Assembly: GCA_022825945.1 (NCBI GenBank)
Contig: JAJDVS010000103.1
Span: 1-64,000, forward strand
DNA from: Pseudomonadales bacterium
GTDB lineage: Bacteria > Pseudomonadota > Gammaproteobacteria > Pseudomonadales > Pseudohongiellaceae
Reading direction: 5' to 3'
DNA: 64,000 nt
Below the pieces are notes generated by a model, which saw nothing but the letters and a program-made list of their open reading frames with translations, was not told the origin of the DNA and did no database searches. Shown piece by piece: positions 26,919 to 37,233 of this stretch (position 1 is its first letter; each line of letters begins with the position of its first letter). The position numbers were made by a program, and so were the translations under genes.

Positions 26919-28141
26919 GGCCTTGTTACCCCGCTTCTGGCATCGGAAAGGCGCGACGCGTCAACCGCCCCGCTACTGGAAACGTTCGGCAGATATGGCG
27001 CCAGCTCGTCGGCGAAATCGCGCCATTCGGAAGCCGAACGCGGCCGGGCCGCGCCCGTGACGGACGTGTTCTGTTCGAGAATCTTGTCGAGCGGCACATA
27101 CAGCATGTTGTTGCCGCCTTCAACGTCGATCATGATCTTGCTGGACGCGGTCATCACGTCCTGGATCGAATCGATATACATGCGCTGGCGCGTCACCTCC
27201 GGCGCTTTCTGGTATTCGAGCAGCAACTGATCGAATCGCGACGCGTCGCCCTCCGCCCTGGCGATGACCTCCTGCTTGTAGGCATTGGCCTGTTCAATCT
27301 GCCGCTGGGCTTCGCCGCGGGCCTCGGGAATGACACGGTTGGCGTATTGCTGGGCCTGGTTCTGGGCCCTTTGTTCGTCTTCCCGCGCCCTAATCACGTC
27401 CTCGAAGGCATCCCGTACGGCTTCCGGCGGCTGGGCATCGGTGACATTCACCTGGCTGACCAGAATGCCGGTGTTGTACAGATCCATGTAATCCTGCAGT
27501 CGCTCTTGCACAGCGGCCGCGAGGATTTGGGGAGTGTTCAGAATCTGGTCCATGAAATTGCCGCCGACCACATGCCGGGTCGCCGACTCCGAGGCATTGT
27601 CGAGGCTGCGTTCGGGATCCTGCACGGCGATGACATACTTGACCGGATCGTCGATGCGGTACTGCACCGTGACGACGATATCGATGATGTTCTCATCGGT
27701 GGTCAGCATCGCCCGGTTCTGATACGTCTTGGCATTGAGTTCGGCAACATTGACCTTGTTGACCTCGTCGACAAGCGGCGGGTTCCAGTGCAACCCCGGA
27801 CCCACCGTATTGTCGAGAACCCGGCCAAAGCGCAGCACCACGGCGCGCTCGGCTTCGTCGACGATGTAGAAGCCCAGGAATCCCCACACCACCAGGGCGA
27901 CAACGAGCAAGCCCGCGAGCAGGCCGCCGGATATGCCCTTGCCGGGCGCCGATTTGCCGCCTCCGGAGCTTCCGCCGGAACTGCCCCGGGAACCGCCGCC
28001 GAGCACGCCGAAGCGCCCCAGCAGGTTGCGGATCACCTCATCGATATCGGGCGGGCCCTGATTGCCGCCGCCGCGGCGACCGCCTCCGCTTCCCCAGGGG
28101 TCGGGATCATTGCCATTTTTGCCGGGTTCGTTCCAGGCCAT
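26915..28141 (-). CDS. hflK: HflK, SPFH/band-7 subunit of the HflKC complex
   Basis: A 408-residue partner of HflC. It begins MAWNEPGKNGNDPDPW and has the glycine-rich leader usual for HflK, then one transmembrane helix (about residues 78-97), the SPFH domain (FYIVDEAERAVVLRFG) and a long coiled coil. The ATG at 28141 has GGAGA upstream; the frame extends 14 codons further without support. Confidence 0.95.
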   Translation of the reverse strand: MAWNEPGKNGNDPDPWGSGGGRRGGGNQGPPDIDEVIRNLLGRFGVLGGGSRGSSGGSSGGGKSAPGKGISGGLLAGLLVVALVVWGFLGFYIVDEAERAVVLRFGRVLDNTVGPGLHWNPPLVDEVNKVNVAELNAKTYQNRAMLTTDENIIDIVVTVQYRIDDPVKYVIAVQDPERSLDNASESATRHVVGGNFMDQILNTPQILAAAVQERLQDYMDLYNTGILVSQVNVTDAQPPEAVRDAFEDVIRAREDEQRAQNQAQQYANRVIPEARGEAQRQIEQANAYKQEVIARAEGDASRFDQLLLEYQKAPEVTRQRMYIDSIQDVMTASSKIMIDVEGGNNMLYVPLDKILEQNTSVTGAARPRSASEWRDFADELAPYLPNVSSSGAVDASRLSDARSGVTRP

Positions 28142-28179
28142 TGGAGTCTCCGTTGCAAGGCTTGCGTGCGCGCCAGTCC

Positions 28180-29520
28180 TCAAGATCGAAATTGTACCGA
28201 ATTTTGGCCCGCAGACACAGCAATATCCGCCGCCGTGGTTTTACGCGGCTCGACCCGGCAACCATCCAGCGAGGCGATGCGGCGGGTCTCCGCAGGGCCA
28301 AGACGAGCGGTGATGTGGAAATTGCCCCGCTCGTCCACGGCTTCGCTTTCGATGCAGCCCCTGGCGAGCAGGCGCGAGCGCAATCCCGCCTGCCGCGGCG
28401 GCAGCACGAACGACTCGCGCCGCAGATCGTAGCCAAGCCATTCGCCGAGCGCTGTGCGCAGTTCCTCCTCGCCGGCGCCGGTCAGAGCCGACATCCAGAC
28501 CCGCAGCGGGCGGCCGTGCGCGTCCCGGTCGATCCGCGGCCCAAGCTCCGGGCACAGGTCGATCTTGTTGCAGACCACAAGCTGGGGAATGTCCTCGGCG
28601 CCGATTTCGGCAAGCACTTCCCGCACTTGTTCCATATGTTCAACGCGTCTGGCGCCCGCCGCATCCACCACGTGAATCAGCAACTGCGCCGCCACGGTTT
28701 CCTCCAGCGTGGCCTTGAAGGCTTCCACCAACTGGTGTGGCAAATGGCTGATGAAGCCCACGGTATCCGCCAGGACCGCCGCGCCCACAGCCGGCAGGCT
28801 GATACGCCGCAGCCGCGGGTCCAGGGTGGCGAACAACTGGTCGGCGGCGTAGTCGCTGGCGCCGGTGAGGCGATTGAACAGCGAAGTCTTGCCGGCATTG
28901 GTGTAGCCCACCAGGGAAATCGTCGGCAACTCCGCCCGCTGGCGCGCGTTGCGGCCGAGTTCGCGGCGACCGTGGACCCGGTCCAGGCTTTTGCGAATCG
29001 ACTTGATGCGCTGTCCGATCATGCGCTGGTCGAGCTCAAGCTGCTTTTCTCCGGCGCCGCGCAGGCCGATACCGCCCTTCTGCCGGTCAAGATGCGACCA
29101 GCCCCGCTTCAGGCGGGAACTCAAATGGCGCAGTTGGGCAAGCTCAACCTGCAATTTGCCTTCGTGCGACCGCGCCCGCTGGGCGAAGATGTCGAGGATG
29201 AGCCCGGTGCGGTCAAGCACCCGGCAGCGCAATTCGTGTTCGAGATTGCGCTCCTGACCCGGCGTCAGGGCATGGTTGAACAACACCAGGCCGGCGCCGT
29301 GGCTTTCCCTCACCCGGGCGAGTTCCTCGAGTTTTCCCAAGCCGAGAAAGGTGGCTGACTCCGGCCTCTCCCGGGAACCGGACACGAGCGCCACCGGCTC
29401 CGCGCCTGCGGAGATAGCCAGTTCCTCGAATTCGGTCAGATCTTCCTGATTCTTCTCCGCAGTGATGTTGATATGCACGAGCACACAACTTTCGCCGGAG
29501 TCGGGCCGCTCAAAAAACAA
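28180..29520 (-). CDS. hflX: GTPase HflX
   Basis: A 446-residue GTPase that binds the 50S subunit and helps split stalled or heat-damaged ribosomes. The HflX-specific N-terminal domain has GLGKLEEL and GLILDIFAQRARSHEGKLQVELAQL; the G domain has G1 GYTNAGKTS, G3 DTVGF and G4 NKID. The start is TTG at 29520 with GAGG six bases before it; no ATG is suitably placed. It lies between hfq and hflK, the standard order. Confidence 0.95.
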   Translation of the reverse strand: MFFERPDSGESCVLVHINITAEKNQEDLTEFEELAISAGAEPVALVSGSRERPESATFLGLGKLEELARVRESHGAGLVLFNHALTPGQERNLEHELRCRVLDRTGLILDIFAQRARSHEGKLQVELAQLRHLSSRLKRGWSHLDRQKGGIGLRGAGEKQLELDQRMIGQRIKSIRKSLDRVHGRRELGRNARQRAELPTISLVGYTNAGKTSLFNRLTGASDYAADQLFATLDPRLRRISLPAVGAAVLADTVGFISHLPHQLVEAFKATLEETVAAQLLIHVVDAAGARRVEHMEQVREVLAEIGAEDIPQLVVCNKIDLCPELGPRIDRDAHGRPLRVWMSALTGAGEEELRTALGEWLGYDLRRESFVLPPRQAGLRSRLLARGCIESEAVDERGNFHITARLGPAETRRIASLDGCRVEPRKTTAADIAVSAGQNSVQFRS

Positions 29521-29574
29521 GCCAGACCTCAGACCCGAAGCTGCGGAGATTTGCCGGCGCCGGCCTGCGCCGAC

Positions 29575-29832
29575 CTAGAACTCGGCATCTTCTTCCTGGT
29601 CAGCAGCCGAATGGTTGACCTGAATCTTGACCATTCGCCCGGGCACCACGGTGGAAATCGCATGCTTGTACACCATCTGGCTCACGGCATTCTTCAGCAG
29701 GATCACGAACTGATCGAAGGACTCGATCTGCCCCTGCAGCTTGATACCGCTGACCAGATAGATTGAAACAGGCACGCGGTTTTTCCGCAATGCGTTCAGG
29801 AACGGATCCTGTAAGCTGTGTCCTTTGGACAT
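29575..29832 (-). CDS. hfq: RNA chaperone Hfq
   Basis: An 85-residue Sm-fold RNA chaperone that pairs small RNAs with mRNAs as a hexamer. It begins [17 protein letters not shown], and the Sm1/Sm2 motifs [18 protein letters not shown] and [10 protein letters not shown] are intact, including the YKHA residues of the uridine-binding site. A short acidic C-terminal tail (ADQEEDAEF) follows. The start at 29832 gives the family's usual N-terminus. Confidence 0.97.
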   Translation of the reverse strand: MSKGHSLQDPFLNALRKNRVPVSIYLVSGIKLQGQIESFDQFVILLKNAVSQMVYKHAISTVVPGRMVKIQVNHSAADQEEDAEF

Positions 29833-29901
29833 TTCTTGTTCTCCCAAAATTCTGCCGCGGTGCGCGGCTCGCCGGTTTTCAGGGAAGTCCTGTTCATCTG
29901 A

Positions 29902-30882
29902 TTACCAGATTGTGAATGAATCTACAAATTGCAATGCTTGATCCCGGTTCCTTCCAGGATCTCCGGTAAAGCGACGCAACCCGGGCCAGGAACGAAGCCA
30001 GGTCAACTGCCGTTTGGCGAGTTGCCGGGTTGCCGCGATGCTTTTTTCCACCATTTCCGGGTAGGCCAGTTTGCCGTCCAGGTACTGCCATACTTGTCGA
30101 TAGCCCACCGACTTCATCGACGGCAGCCTCGGATGAAGGTCTTCGCGCCGATGCAGGCGCTCCACTTCCGCCACGAGTCCGTTATCGAGCATTTGCCTGA
30201 AACGGGCATCGATGCGCTGATGCAGTTCCGCCCGCTCAGACGGGTGGATTGCGAAAAAATGCAGTCTGAAAGATATAGACCCGTCGGGGCGACTATTCCT
30301 TTCAGCGTGGATGCTGCTGATCGGTTTCCCTGTCACTTGCCAGACTTCCAGCGCTCGTTGCAGGCGTTGCGGATCATTGGGATGAATCCGCGCCGCGGCC
30401 TCCGGGTCCACTTCGGCAAGCCGGCGGTGCATCGCTTCCCAGCCTTCCCGCTCGGCCTGCTGTTCGATTTCCCTTCGTATGCCGGGATTGGCGGGGGGCA
30501 TGGATGCGATGCCGTCTCGCAGCACCTGGAAGTAAAGCATGGTGCCACCGACCAGCAACGGAATCTTGCCCGAGGCGAGAATACCGCCGATTTCATCCAG
30601 CGCGTCAGCGCGGAAATCCGCCGCCGAATAGGGCTCCGCCGGGTCGCGGATATCGATCAGCCGATGGGGCACCAAAGCGCGGGTGCGCGCATCCGGCTTT
30701 CCGGTGCCGATGTCCATGCCGCGATAAACCTGGGCTGAATCGACGCTGACGATTTCCAGCGGCCGATTCTGCGCCAGCTCAACCGCGAGTGCGGTTTTGC
30801 CTGCCGCCGTGGGACCAGCCAGACAGAATACGTCCGCCCCCCCCGGGCCTGAACTGCCGAACTGACACCTAGACCTGACCAA
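29902..30882 (-). CDS. miaA: tRNA dimethylallyltransferase MiaA
   Basis: A 326-residue enzyme that prenylates adenosine 37 in tRNAs reading UNN codons. The P-loop LAGPTAAGKT is near residue 20; SVDSAQVYRGMDIGTGKP, the DIRDPAEPYSAADF motif and GGTMLYFQVL follow. The start is uncertain: no ATG lies close, and the TTG at 30882, one base past the mutL stop codon, gives the normal length. The open frame continues another 28 codons into mutL. It lies between mutL and hfq as in other gammaproteobacteria. Confidence 0.93.
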   Translation of the reverse strand: MVRSRCQFGSSGPGGADVFCLAGPTAAGKTALAVELAQNRPLEIVSVDSAQVYRGMDIGTGKPDARTRALVPHRLIDIRDPAEPYSAADFRADALDEIGGILASGKIPLLVGGTMLYFQVLRDGIASMPPANPGIRREIEQQAEREGWEAMHRRLAEVDPEAAARIHPNDPQRLQRALEVWQVTGKPISSIHAERNSRPDGSISFRLHFFAIHPSERAELHQRIDARFRQMLDNGLVAEVERLHRREDLHPRLPSMKSVGYRQVWQYLDGKLAYPEMVEKSIAATRQLAKRQLTWLRSWPGLRRFTGDPGRNRDQALQFVDSFTIW

Positions 30883-30883
30883 G

Positions 30884-32680
30884 CTAGCGACCGCGCAGGA
30901 ATAGCTTATCCAAGTCCGCCATGGATTGCCATACCCAGGTTGGCCGGCCGTGATTGCATTGCCCACTGCGTTCAGTGGCCTCCATATCCCGCAGCAGGGC
31001 GTTCATTTCGTGGATGCTGAGCCGGTGGTTGGCGCGCACGGAGCCGTGGCAGGCCATGGTGGAAAGCAATTCGTTCTGGTGGCTCTGGAGCCGGTCGCTG
31101 GCGCCGAACTCAAGCAAGTCCGGCAGCAAGTCGCGCACGAGTTGCTCGATATTGGCATCTTTCAACAAGGCGGGAACCTGCCGCACCACGATGGCTTCGC
31201 CGGCGACCCGTTCGAGTTCAAGGCCCAGGGCAAGCAGGCTTTCGCGATGGGTTTCGGCGCAGTCCGCCTCGGCTGCGCTCACCGCCAGGGGCAGGGGCAC
31301 AAGCAGGGACTGCCGCCGCAGCCGCTCCTGTTCCAGCGCCTGTTTCATGCGCTCATAGGTAATGCGCTCATGGGCGGCGTGCATGTCGACGATGATCAGG
31401 CCCTCCTTGTTCTGGGCCAGGATATAGACGCCGTGCAACTGGGCAATGGCGTAACCCAGCGGGGGCGTTTCCTCGCCGCCGCCGAACAGCCTGGCGTACT
31501 GTTCCGCGAGCTGGTCCGGCGACTGGGGCGAGGCTGCCGGGGCGCCGCGGTACTCGCCGGGCGGCTCCCGCAGCTGCCAGGCGTCGCGCAGGGGTAGGGC
31601 GCGCTGCTCCGGGAAGCCTTCCGGCGGCGAGCTTGCCGGCGCCGCGGCAGGAGCCTTTTCCCGGCGGTCCCCGGGCTTGATGTCGCCGAGTTCCCGGTGC
31701 AGCGAGCGAAACAGGAAGTCATGCACCAGGCGGCTTTCGCGAAAGCGTACTTCGTGTTTGGTGGGGTGTACGTTGACGTCCACCGTCTTCGGATCCAGTT
31801 CCAGGAACAGCACATAGGCCGGATGGCGACCGTGGTAGAGTACATCGTGGTATGCCTGCCGAATGGCATGGCTGACGATCTTGTCGCGCACCACGCGACC
31901 GTTGACGTAAAAGTACTGCAAATCCGCCTGGCTGCGGGAGAATGCCGGCAGGCCGATCCATCCCCGCAGCAGCAGCCCCGCGGCGCGCTGCTCGATGGGT
32001 ACCGAGTTTTCCAGAAAGCCGGGTCCGCACACCAGGCCGATGCGGCGGCGCTGTTCGGCCTCGGTGGCGGCGGGTCGCAGGTCATGCACGCTGCGCTGAT
32101 TGTGGCGCAGGTTGAACTGCACGTCGAAGCGGCTCAAGGCCACCCGCTTGAAGACTTCGTCGAGACGGGTGAACTCGGTTCTTTCGGTCTTGAGGAACTT
32201 TCTGCGCGCTGGCGTGTTGAAAAACAGGTCGCGCACTTCCACCGTGGCGCCGACGCCATGCTGGCAGGGCTCAAGCGAAGCTTCCATCTGCTGGCCTTCG
32301 GCGCGCACGGTCCAGCCGGTCTCGCTGCCGTCGGCGGTGCGGGAAGATAATTCCAGCCGCGATACCGAGCCGATGCTGGCCAGGGCCTCGCCGCGAAAAC
32401 CGAGGCTGCCGATGGCTTCCAGGTCTTCCAGCGCGGCAATCTTGCTGGTGGCGTGGCGGCTAAGGGCTAGTGCGAGATCGTCCTTGTGGATGCCGCTGCC
32501 GTCATCGCGCACCCGCAGCAGCTTCTTGCCGCCCTGCTCCACCTCGATATCGATCCGCCGGGCGCCGGCGTCGAGGCTGTTTTCGAGCATTTCCTTTAGC
32601 ACCGAAGCCGGGCGCTCAACCACCTCACCGGCGGCAATCTGGTTGGCCAGGCGCGGGCTCAGTCGGTTGATGCGATTCAT
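30884..32680 (-). CDS. mutL: DNA mismatch repair protein MutL
   Basis: A 598-residue GHKL ATPase linking MutS recognition to strand removal. The N-terminal motifs are [32 protein letters not shown] and GFRGEAL. The C-terminal domain has [12 protein letters not shown], fitting the D-x-H-A-x2-E-x4-E metal-site pattern of nicking MutL proteins, and [13 protein letters not shown]. So this organism probably uses a MutH-independent, endonuclease-active MutL; that last point is inference from the motif. The start overlaps the amiC stop. Confidence 0.96.
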   Translation of the reverse strand: MNRINRLSPRLANQIAAGEVVERPASVLKEMLENSLDAGARRIDIEVEQGGKKLLRVRDDGSGIHKDDLALALSRHATSKIAALEDLEAIGSLGFRGEALASIGSVSRLELSSRTADGSETGWTVRAEGQQMEASLEPCQHGVGATVEVRDLFFNTPARRKFLKTERTEFTRLDEVFKRVALSRFDVQFNLRHNQRSVHDLRPAATEAEQRRRIGLVCGPGFLENSVPIEQRAAGLLLRGWIGLPAFSRSQADLQYFYVNGRVVRDKIVSHAIRQAYHDVLYHGRHPAYVLFLELDPKTVDVNVHPTKHEVRFRESRLVHDFLFRSLHRELGDIKPGDRREKAPAAAPASSPPEGFPEQRALPLRDAWQLREPPGEYRGAPAASPQSPDQLAEQYARLFGGGEETPPLGYAIAQLHGVYILAQNKEGLIIVDMHAAHERITYERMKQALEQERLRRQSLLVPLPLAVSAAEADCAETHRESLLALGLELERVAGEAIVVRQVPALLKDANIEQLVRDLLPDLLEFGASDRLQSHQNELLSTMACHGSVRANHRLSIHEMNALLRDMEATERSGQCNHGRPTWVWQSMADLDKLFLRGR

Positions 32681-34185
32681 TGCCGGGAAATTTTCAGCTC
32701 CCTGCCCACTTCAATATGGTCGCCGACAAGCTGATTCAGTTCACGCAGCCGGGGCAGGCTCACCGAATAGCGCTCAGCGATGGCGGACAGTGTATCACCG
32801 CGCCTCACCGCATGGGTAATGAATCCCGACTCTTCGCCGCCCGGTTCAGTGCTTCCGCCCAGGGCATTGACCAGGGTGTCGGCCATGCGGCCCACTTCTC
32901 CCGGTATTGCGGTGGCGCTCAGGTCCGGATTGGCCTTGCGCCAGGCGACCAGGGTGCCTTCCGGGGCCCGTTCTTCAAAATAGCTCATCACGCCCCGGGC
33001 CATGGCGTCTGCCAGCCGCCGCTGGAATCCGGGCGATGTGAGGCGGGAAAGCTCGGCGGGATTGGTCATGTAGCCGGTTTCGATGAGGATCGACGGAATA
33101 TCGGGAGAGATCAGCACCGCCAGCGACGCCTGCTGGACCCGGTCCTTGCGCAGCCGCGTCACCCCTCCCGCGGCCCGCAGGATATGCTCGCCGGCCAGCA
33201 GGCTCTGCTCCATGCTCCAGCCCATATGCATGGATACCAGGGCCAGGGCCACGTCGTCCTCGAATTCTCCGAGACGCAGGTCGCTTTCCACCCCGGCAAT
33301 CAGGTCCGCGGCGTTTTCCTTGCGGGCCACCCGGGCTGCGTTTTCCCGGTCGGCCCGGTCGCCCGACAGGGCGTAGATGGTCATGCCGCTGACGCTGCTT
33401 GCGCGATAGGCATCGGCGTGGATTGCGAGCAGCAGGTCCGCCCGGTGCTCCCGGGCCAGATCGGCCCGGCGCCGCAGGGCAACGGCGTAGTCGCCTTCCC
33501 GGATCATGACCGGGCGGTATCCGCTGGCGGCTGCAAGGCGTTCGTACAGATAACGCGAGACCGCCAGATTGATGTCTTTCTCGTAGTCCTTCCCCACGAC
33601 CGCGCCGGGGTCTTCGCCGCCGTGTCCGGCGGCGATCGCCACCACGATGTCGCGCATCGGGCCAAGGTCAGGCAGGGAGGGAACAGCCGGTGGCGGGGAA
33701 ACCATCGGCGGAACGACCGATGCTGGCGCGGTTGGGCTTTCCAGCGGCGATTGGCTGTCGATATCGTAGAGATCAATGACCAGCCGGTCGCCATACTGGG
33801 CAATCGGCGGCAGCACGAATCCCCGTGGCGTCACGCTCGCCGCCAGTTCAACCACAAAGCGCAGACTGTCCCCGGGCGCCTCCTCAAGTCCCAGGCCGAT
33901 GACCGGCCCTTCCGTCGGCGCCAGCCCGGCCAGGCCGGCAAGGGATTGGGCCAGGCCGGAGTCTTCCAGATCGATGAGCAACTGGCCGACTTCATCGAGC
34001 CTGATGAGGTGGTATTCCACGGCGCTGTCGAGATCGAACACGATCCGGGTGCGCTCCGGGGCGCGCCAGACGCGAACGCCCCGCACCTCGGCGGCGGCCG
34101 CTTCACGGGCTGGATACAGCAACAGCCCCAACAGCCAGGCTGCGGCGGCAATGCCGGCAATCAGGCAATTTCGCTCGGGCCGCAT
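32677..34185 (-). CDS. amiC: N-acetylmuramoyl-L-alanine amidase (AmiC/AmiB type) with LysM
   Basis: A 502-residue periplasmic amidase that cleaves the peptide from MurNAc during cell separation. Order: signal peptide (cleaved near AAAAEV), AMIN domain ([17 protein letters not shown]), a proline-rich linker, the Amidase_3 catalytic domain ([17 protein letters not shown]-type zinc motif, HADAY, and [12 protein letters not shown] with the catalytic Glu) and a C-terminal LysM domain ([17 protein letters not shown]). The ATG at 34185 gives a good signal peptide and avoids overlap with tsaE. A regulatory loop inside the catalytic domain suggests EnvC/NlpD control, as in the family. Confidence 0.93.
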   Translation of the reverse strand: MRPERNCLIAGIAAAAWLLGLLLYPAREAAAAEVRGVRVWRAPERTRIVFDLDSAVEYHLIRLDEVGQLLIDLEDSGLAQSLAGLAGLAPTEGPVIGLGLEEAPGDSLRFVVELAASVTPRGFVLPPIAQYGDRLVIDLYDIDSQSPLESPTAPASVVPPMVSPPPAVPSLPDLGPMRDIVVAIAAGHGGEDPGAVVGKDYEKDINLAVSRYLYERLAAASGYRPVMIREGDYAVALRRRADLAREHRADLLLAIHADAYRASSVSGMTIYALSGDRADRENAARVARKENAADLIAGVESDLRLGEFEDDVALALVSMHMGWSMEQSLLAGEHILRAAGGVTRLRKDRVQQASLAVLISPDIPSILIETGYMTNPAELSRLTSPGFQRRLADAMARGVMSYFEERAPEGTLVAWRKANPDLSATAIPGEVGRMADTLVNALGGSTEPGGEESGFITHAVRRGDTLSAIAERYSVSLPRLRELNQLVGDHIEVGRELKISRQ

Positions 34186-34201
34186 GGCAGGATTCCGCAA
34201 A

Positions 34202-34714
34202 TCATCTTCCCATGTCCTGAACATCGACGCCTTGCCGCATCTTCTTGACTATTGCGCGGCCTGCCGCCGTGCGCGCCAGGCACTCGAAATGCCGCCCGGC
34301 GCCGGCGCCGCGCAACTCGATGCTGAGGTCCGCCGCGGGAATCCGCCCGCCGCCACGCTCGGCCCATTCAAAAATACACAGGCTGCCACCGGCAAAATAG
34401 TCCTCCGCGCCCAGAAACTCCACCTCTCCCGGGTCCGCCAGCCGGTACAGGTCAAAATGACAGATCGACTGTTGCGCAAGTTCGTAGGGTTCCACCAGGG
34501 TGTAGGTGGGGCTTTTCACCGGACCTTCGAAGCCGTAACCCCGCAGCAGGCCCCGGGTCAGCGTGGTCTTGCCGGCGCCGAGTTCGCCGTGCAGATGAAT
34601 GACCGTGGCCTCTCCGCTGCCGGCGCTTGCGCCCGCGAGAGTGGCCGCCGCCAGCCGCCGGCCGAAGTTCAGCGTTGCGGATTCGTTTTCCAGCCTACCT
34701 TCGATCCGGTTCAT
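34202..34714 (-). CDS. tsaE: tRNA t6A biosynthesis ATPase TsaE
   Basis: A 170-residue ATPase that works with TsaB and TsaD to make threonylcarbamoyladenosine at position 37 of ANN-reading tRNAs. The Walker A motif is HGELGAGKTTLTRG; VKSPTYTLVEPYE and FDLYRLADPGEVEFLGAEDYF are family signatures. It overlaps the end of the NAD(P)HX repair gene by 20 bases, the usual neighbour. Confidence 0.95.
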   Translation of the reverse strand: MNRIEGRLENESATLNFGRRLAAATLAGASAGSGEATVIHLHGELGAGKTTLTRGLLRGYGFEGPVKSPTYTLVEPYELAQQSICHFDLYRLADPGEVEFLGAEDYFAGGSLCIFEWAERGGGRIPAADLSIELRGAGAGRHFECLARTAAGRAIVKKMRQGVDVQDMGR

Positions 34715-36302
34715 GATTGCCTTTTGCCTGCCCGCCCTGATCAGGATTGACGAGGCGGCGAATGAACGGCAGCAGATCGGTGGCGATCAGGCCCCGCTCG
34801 CCGTCTTCCGCCGCCAGGTCCGCCGCTTCACCATGCACACAAACCGCGCAGCGCAGGCTCTCCCCAAGGGGCAATCCCTGGGCGTGAAGGCCGGCAATGA
34901 TACCGCTGAGCACATCTCCCATGCCCGCGCTGCCCATGCCCGGGTTGCCTTCGGAACAAAGCTGGAAGCGCAGAGGCCGCTCGGGGCCGCAAATCAGGCT
35001 GCCGGCACCCTTGAGCAGGCAGTGCCCGCCGAAGCGGCGCTGCAACCCGGCCACCGCTTCGAAGCGGTCGCCCTGGACTTCCGCCACGCTGCTGCCGAGC
35101 AGGGCGGCGGCTTCGCCGGGATGCGGCGTCAATACCTGATCGTCCCGGGGTTCCCAGGCACCCTCGCCGGCTTCGCTGGCAAGCAGGCCGAGGGCGTCTG
35201 CGTCCAGCACCAGGGGAATGTCACGGCTCGACCGGGCCGTCAGCGCCGCCCGCAGCAGATTGCGCGACCAATCGCCGCGACCGAGGCCGGGGCCGATGAC
35301 GATATTACTGGCCCGGTCAAGCAGCGCGGGCAAATCCACCTGATCGTCCTCGGTGCCGGTAACCATGATTTCAGGCCGCCGGGCCAGCGCAGCGGGCCGA
35401 TGGCAGGACCGTGTCACCATGCTCACAAGGCCCGCGCCGCTGCGCAGGGCGGCCTCGGCGGCGAGCAGGATGGCACCGCCCATATCCCGGTCGCCGCCAA
35501 GCAGCAGCACATGGCCATTACTGCCCTTGTGGCTTGCGCGGTTGCGCCGGGGCAGGAATCCGGCTGTGGAATGAACATCGATGCGTTCGACTTCTGCCCG
35601 GGGCGAATCGCTGTGCCGGAAAATCTCCTTCGGCGCGTCGAGATCGGCGAATACGAGTTCGCCGGCGTACTCGGGACCCTGCTGCGTCAGCAGGCCGCGC
35701 TTCATGCCGATGAAGGTGATGGTCAGATCGGCCCGCACCACTGCGCCTAGAGGGGCGCCGGTGTCGGCCGCAAGTCCGCTTGGCAGGTCTATTGCGAATA
35801 CCGGCAGGCCGCTGGCATTGATCCACTCGATGGCAGCCCGCTGTTCGCCTTCGGCTGCGCGGTGCAGGCCAATGCCGAAAATGGCGTCCACAATGAGGTC
35901 GCAGTCCGGCTCGGGACCGTCCCTGAATTCGCGGAAGGATTCCATGGCAAGCTGCTGCTCGCCAGCCATCTCCCTGGCCCTGGCGGCCGCGCCGCTGAGT
36001 TTGTCGGGCGATGCCAGACCGACGATTCTTGTCTTGAGGCCGAGCTTTGCCGCCAGCGCGGCGATCACCAGACCATCGCCCCCGTTATTGCCCGATCCGG
36101 TGAGAATCAGTAATCGACGCGCCCGGGGCCAGCGCTCCCGCAAACAGGCAAATGCCGCCGCGCCGGCCCTTTGCATGAGCGCAAACTCGCTGACGCCAGG
36201 TTGCCGCTGCACTAGCCGGTCAAGTGCGCGTACCTGCTCCGCCCGATAGAGGGCGCGAGGAATATTCTTGTTCAACTGGGCTCCAGATGGTCCCGCTGTC
36301 AC
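34695..36302 (-). CDS. nnr: Bifunctional NAD(P)HX epimerase/dehydratase (YjeF/Nnr)
   Basis: A 535-residue repair enzyme that epimerises and dehydrates damaged NAD(P)H hydrates. The N-terminal YjeF_N epimerase domain (about 15-225) has GSGNNGGDGLVIA and VDAIFGIGLHR. The C-terminal ADP-dependent dehydratase domain (about 235-520) has GHVLLLGGDRDMGGA, TPHPGEAA and GNPGMGSAGMGDVLSG. The only plausible start is GTG at 36302, with a weak ribosome-binding site, so the first residues are uncertain. It is the first gene of the minus-strand cluster; its promoter should lie in the AT-rich 36303-36480 segment, which holds nothing else I can name. Confidence 0.92.
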   Translation of the reverse strand: MTAGPSGAQLNKNIPRALYRAEQVRALDRLVQRQPGVSEFALMQRAGAAAFACLRERWPRARRLLILTGSGNNGGDGLVIAALAAKLGLKTRIVGLASPDKLSGAAARAREMAGEQQLAMESFREFRDGPEPDCDLIVDAIFGIGLHRAAEGEQRAAIEWINASGLPVFAIDLPSGLAADTGAPLGAVVRADLTITFIGMKRGLLTQQGPEYAGELVFADLDAPKEIFRHSDSPRAEVERIDVHSTAGFLPRRNRASHKGSNGHVLLLGGDRDMGGAILLAAEAALRSGAGLVSMVTRSCHRPAALARRPEIMVTGTEDDQVDLPALLDRASNIVIGPGLGRGDWSRNLLRAALTARSSRDIPLVLDADALGLLASEAGEGAWEPRDDQVLTPHPGEAAALLGSSVAEVQGDRFEAVAGLQRRFGGHCLLKGAGSLICGPERPLRFQLCSEGNPGMGSAGMGDVLSGIIAGLHAQGLPLGESLRCAVCVHGEAADLAAEDGERGLIATDLLPFIRRLVNPDQGGQAKGNHEPDRR

Positions 36303-36526
36303 GGCAGCCGGTCGGGCCAGCGCCGTCAGGGGTTCGATTTTACTGTATACCGCAGCCTGCGGCGCAGTCTCCCGGGAGCCCGTGGCGGAAGCTCCTGAAA
36401 AGACGGTCTGCCCATATTGACCTTATGTTTACCGAATTTCAATTTTATTGAATATTTTTTCTTTTTGTCCCGTTTTTTGCGCAGAGCCTCCATTCATGAA
36501 ACTATGCAAATCCCAGACGCTGGGCC

Positions 36527-36532
36527 TATAAT
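36527..36532 (+). promoter_or_regulatory. -10 element of the tRNA-Pro promoter
   Basis: A perfect TATAAT 36 bases before the tRNA, followed by a GC-rich discriminator (TCCGGGGCGCGC), the arrangement typical of stringently controlled tRNA promoters. The -35 about 17 bases upstream (ATGCAA region) is weak. Confidence 0.6.
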
Positions 36533-36568
36533 TCCGGGGCGCGCAAGCTCGTTGCCCGACATTGAATG

Positions 36569-36645
36569 CGGAGTGTAGCTCAGCCTGGTAGAGCACTGCC
36601 TTCGGGAGGCAGGGGTCGCAGGTTCAAATCCTGCCATTCCGACCA
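36569..36645 (+). tRNA. tRNA-Pro (anticodon CGG)
   Basis: A full cloverleaf: acceptor CGGAGTG pairs with CATTCCG (one G-T wobble), D-arm AGCTCAGCCTGGTAGAGC, anticodon stem CTGCC/GGCAG with loop TTCGGGA placing CGG at 34-36, variable loop, T-arm with GGTTCAAATCC, and an encoded CCA end. It reads the CCG proline codon, common in this GC-rich genome. A short secreted-protein gene follows 42 bases downstream. Confidence 0.97.
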
Positions 36646-36687
36646 CTTGCAGACGGACTGGAGCCTGGAGCTCCCTGGAAACCCATC

Positions 36688-37221
36688 ATGCCGCGATTGT
36701 CCCGGGGTTCGGCGGTCTTGTCTCTCTGGGGCTTGCTGGCCTGGCTACCCGCCGATGCCGCCAATGAGAATTACGGGTCCATCGAGGAGGCGAGCCGCCT
36801 GCTGCGGGTGACGAGCACCGGCGCCATGTTCGAATCCGCCACCCGGGAACAGGCCCGGGAGATCATCCGCACCTATTCACTGATTGTTGCGAGTTCCGCG
36901 GACCGTTCCCTGCCCCGGGGCGTGCGGGATGCCATCGCCGAATGTTATCGTCGCAATTACGCTTGGGAGAATTTTGCCGAAGGCATCGCCCGCATTCTCA
37001 GCGAACACCTCAGCGACAGGGAAATCCGCCTGCTGATCGGCATCTACCAGAACGACGGGCTGCCGCCCATGGAAATCGACACCTTTCGCCAGACCGTGCG
37101 CAAGGGCGACGCCATCGCCGCCGCGAGCGCCGAGTACATCTACCACAACAGCACCGGCTGTGTGGACAGCGACGCCCGTCTGATCAAACGCTTCCTCAAC
37201 GGCGCATCCCGTGAATCCTGA
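36688..37221 (+). CDS. Secreted protein of unknown function
   Basis: A 177-residue protein with a signal peptide (hydrophobic stretch VLSLWGLLAWLPADAA, cleavage near residue 25) and a mostly helical mature part. The EHLSDREIRLLIGIYQNDG segment followed by a helix resembles the DUF2059-like periplasmic helical fold, but the match is loose and I do not name it firmly. Two cysteines (AECYRR, TGCVDS) could form a disulfide. It lies between the tRNA gene and a MITE and seems to be a single-gene unit. Confidence 0.6.
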   Translation: MPRLSRGSAVLSLWGLLAWLPADAANENYGSIEEASRLLRVTSTGAMFESATREQAREIIRTYSLIVASSADRSLPRGVRDAIAECYRRNYAWENFAEGIARILSEHLSDREIRLLIGIYQNDGLPPMEIDTFRQTVRKGDAIAAASAEYIYHNSTGCVDSDARLIKRFLNGASRES

Positions 37222-37233
37222 TTCGGGACGCAT

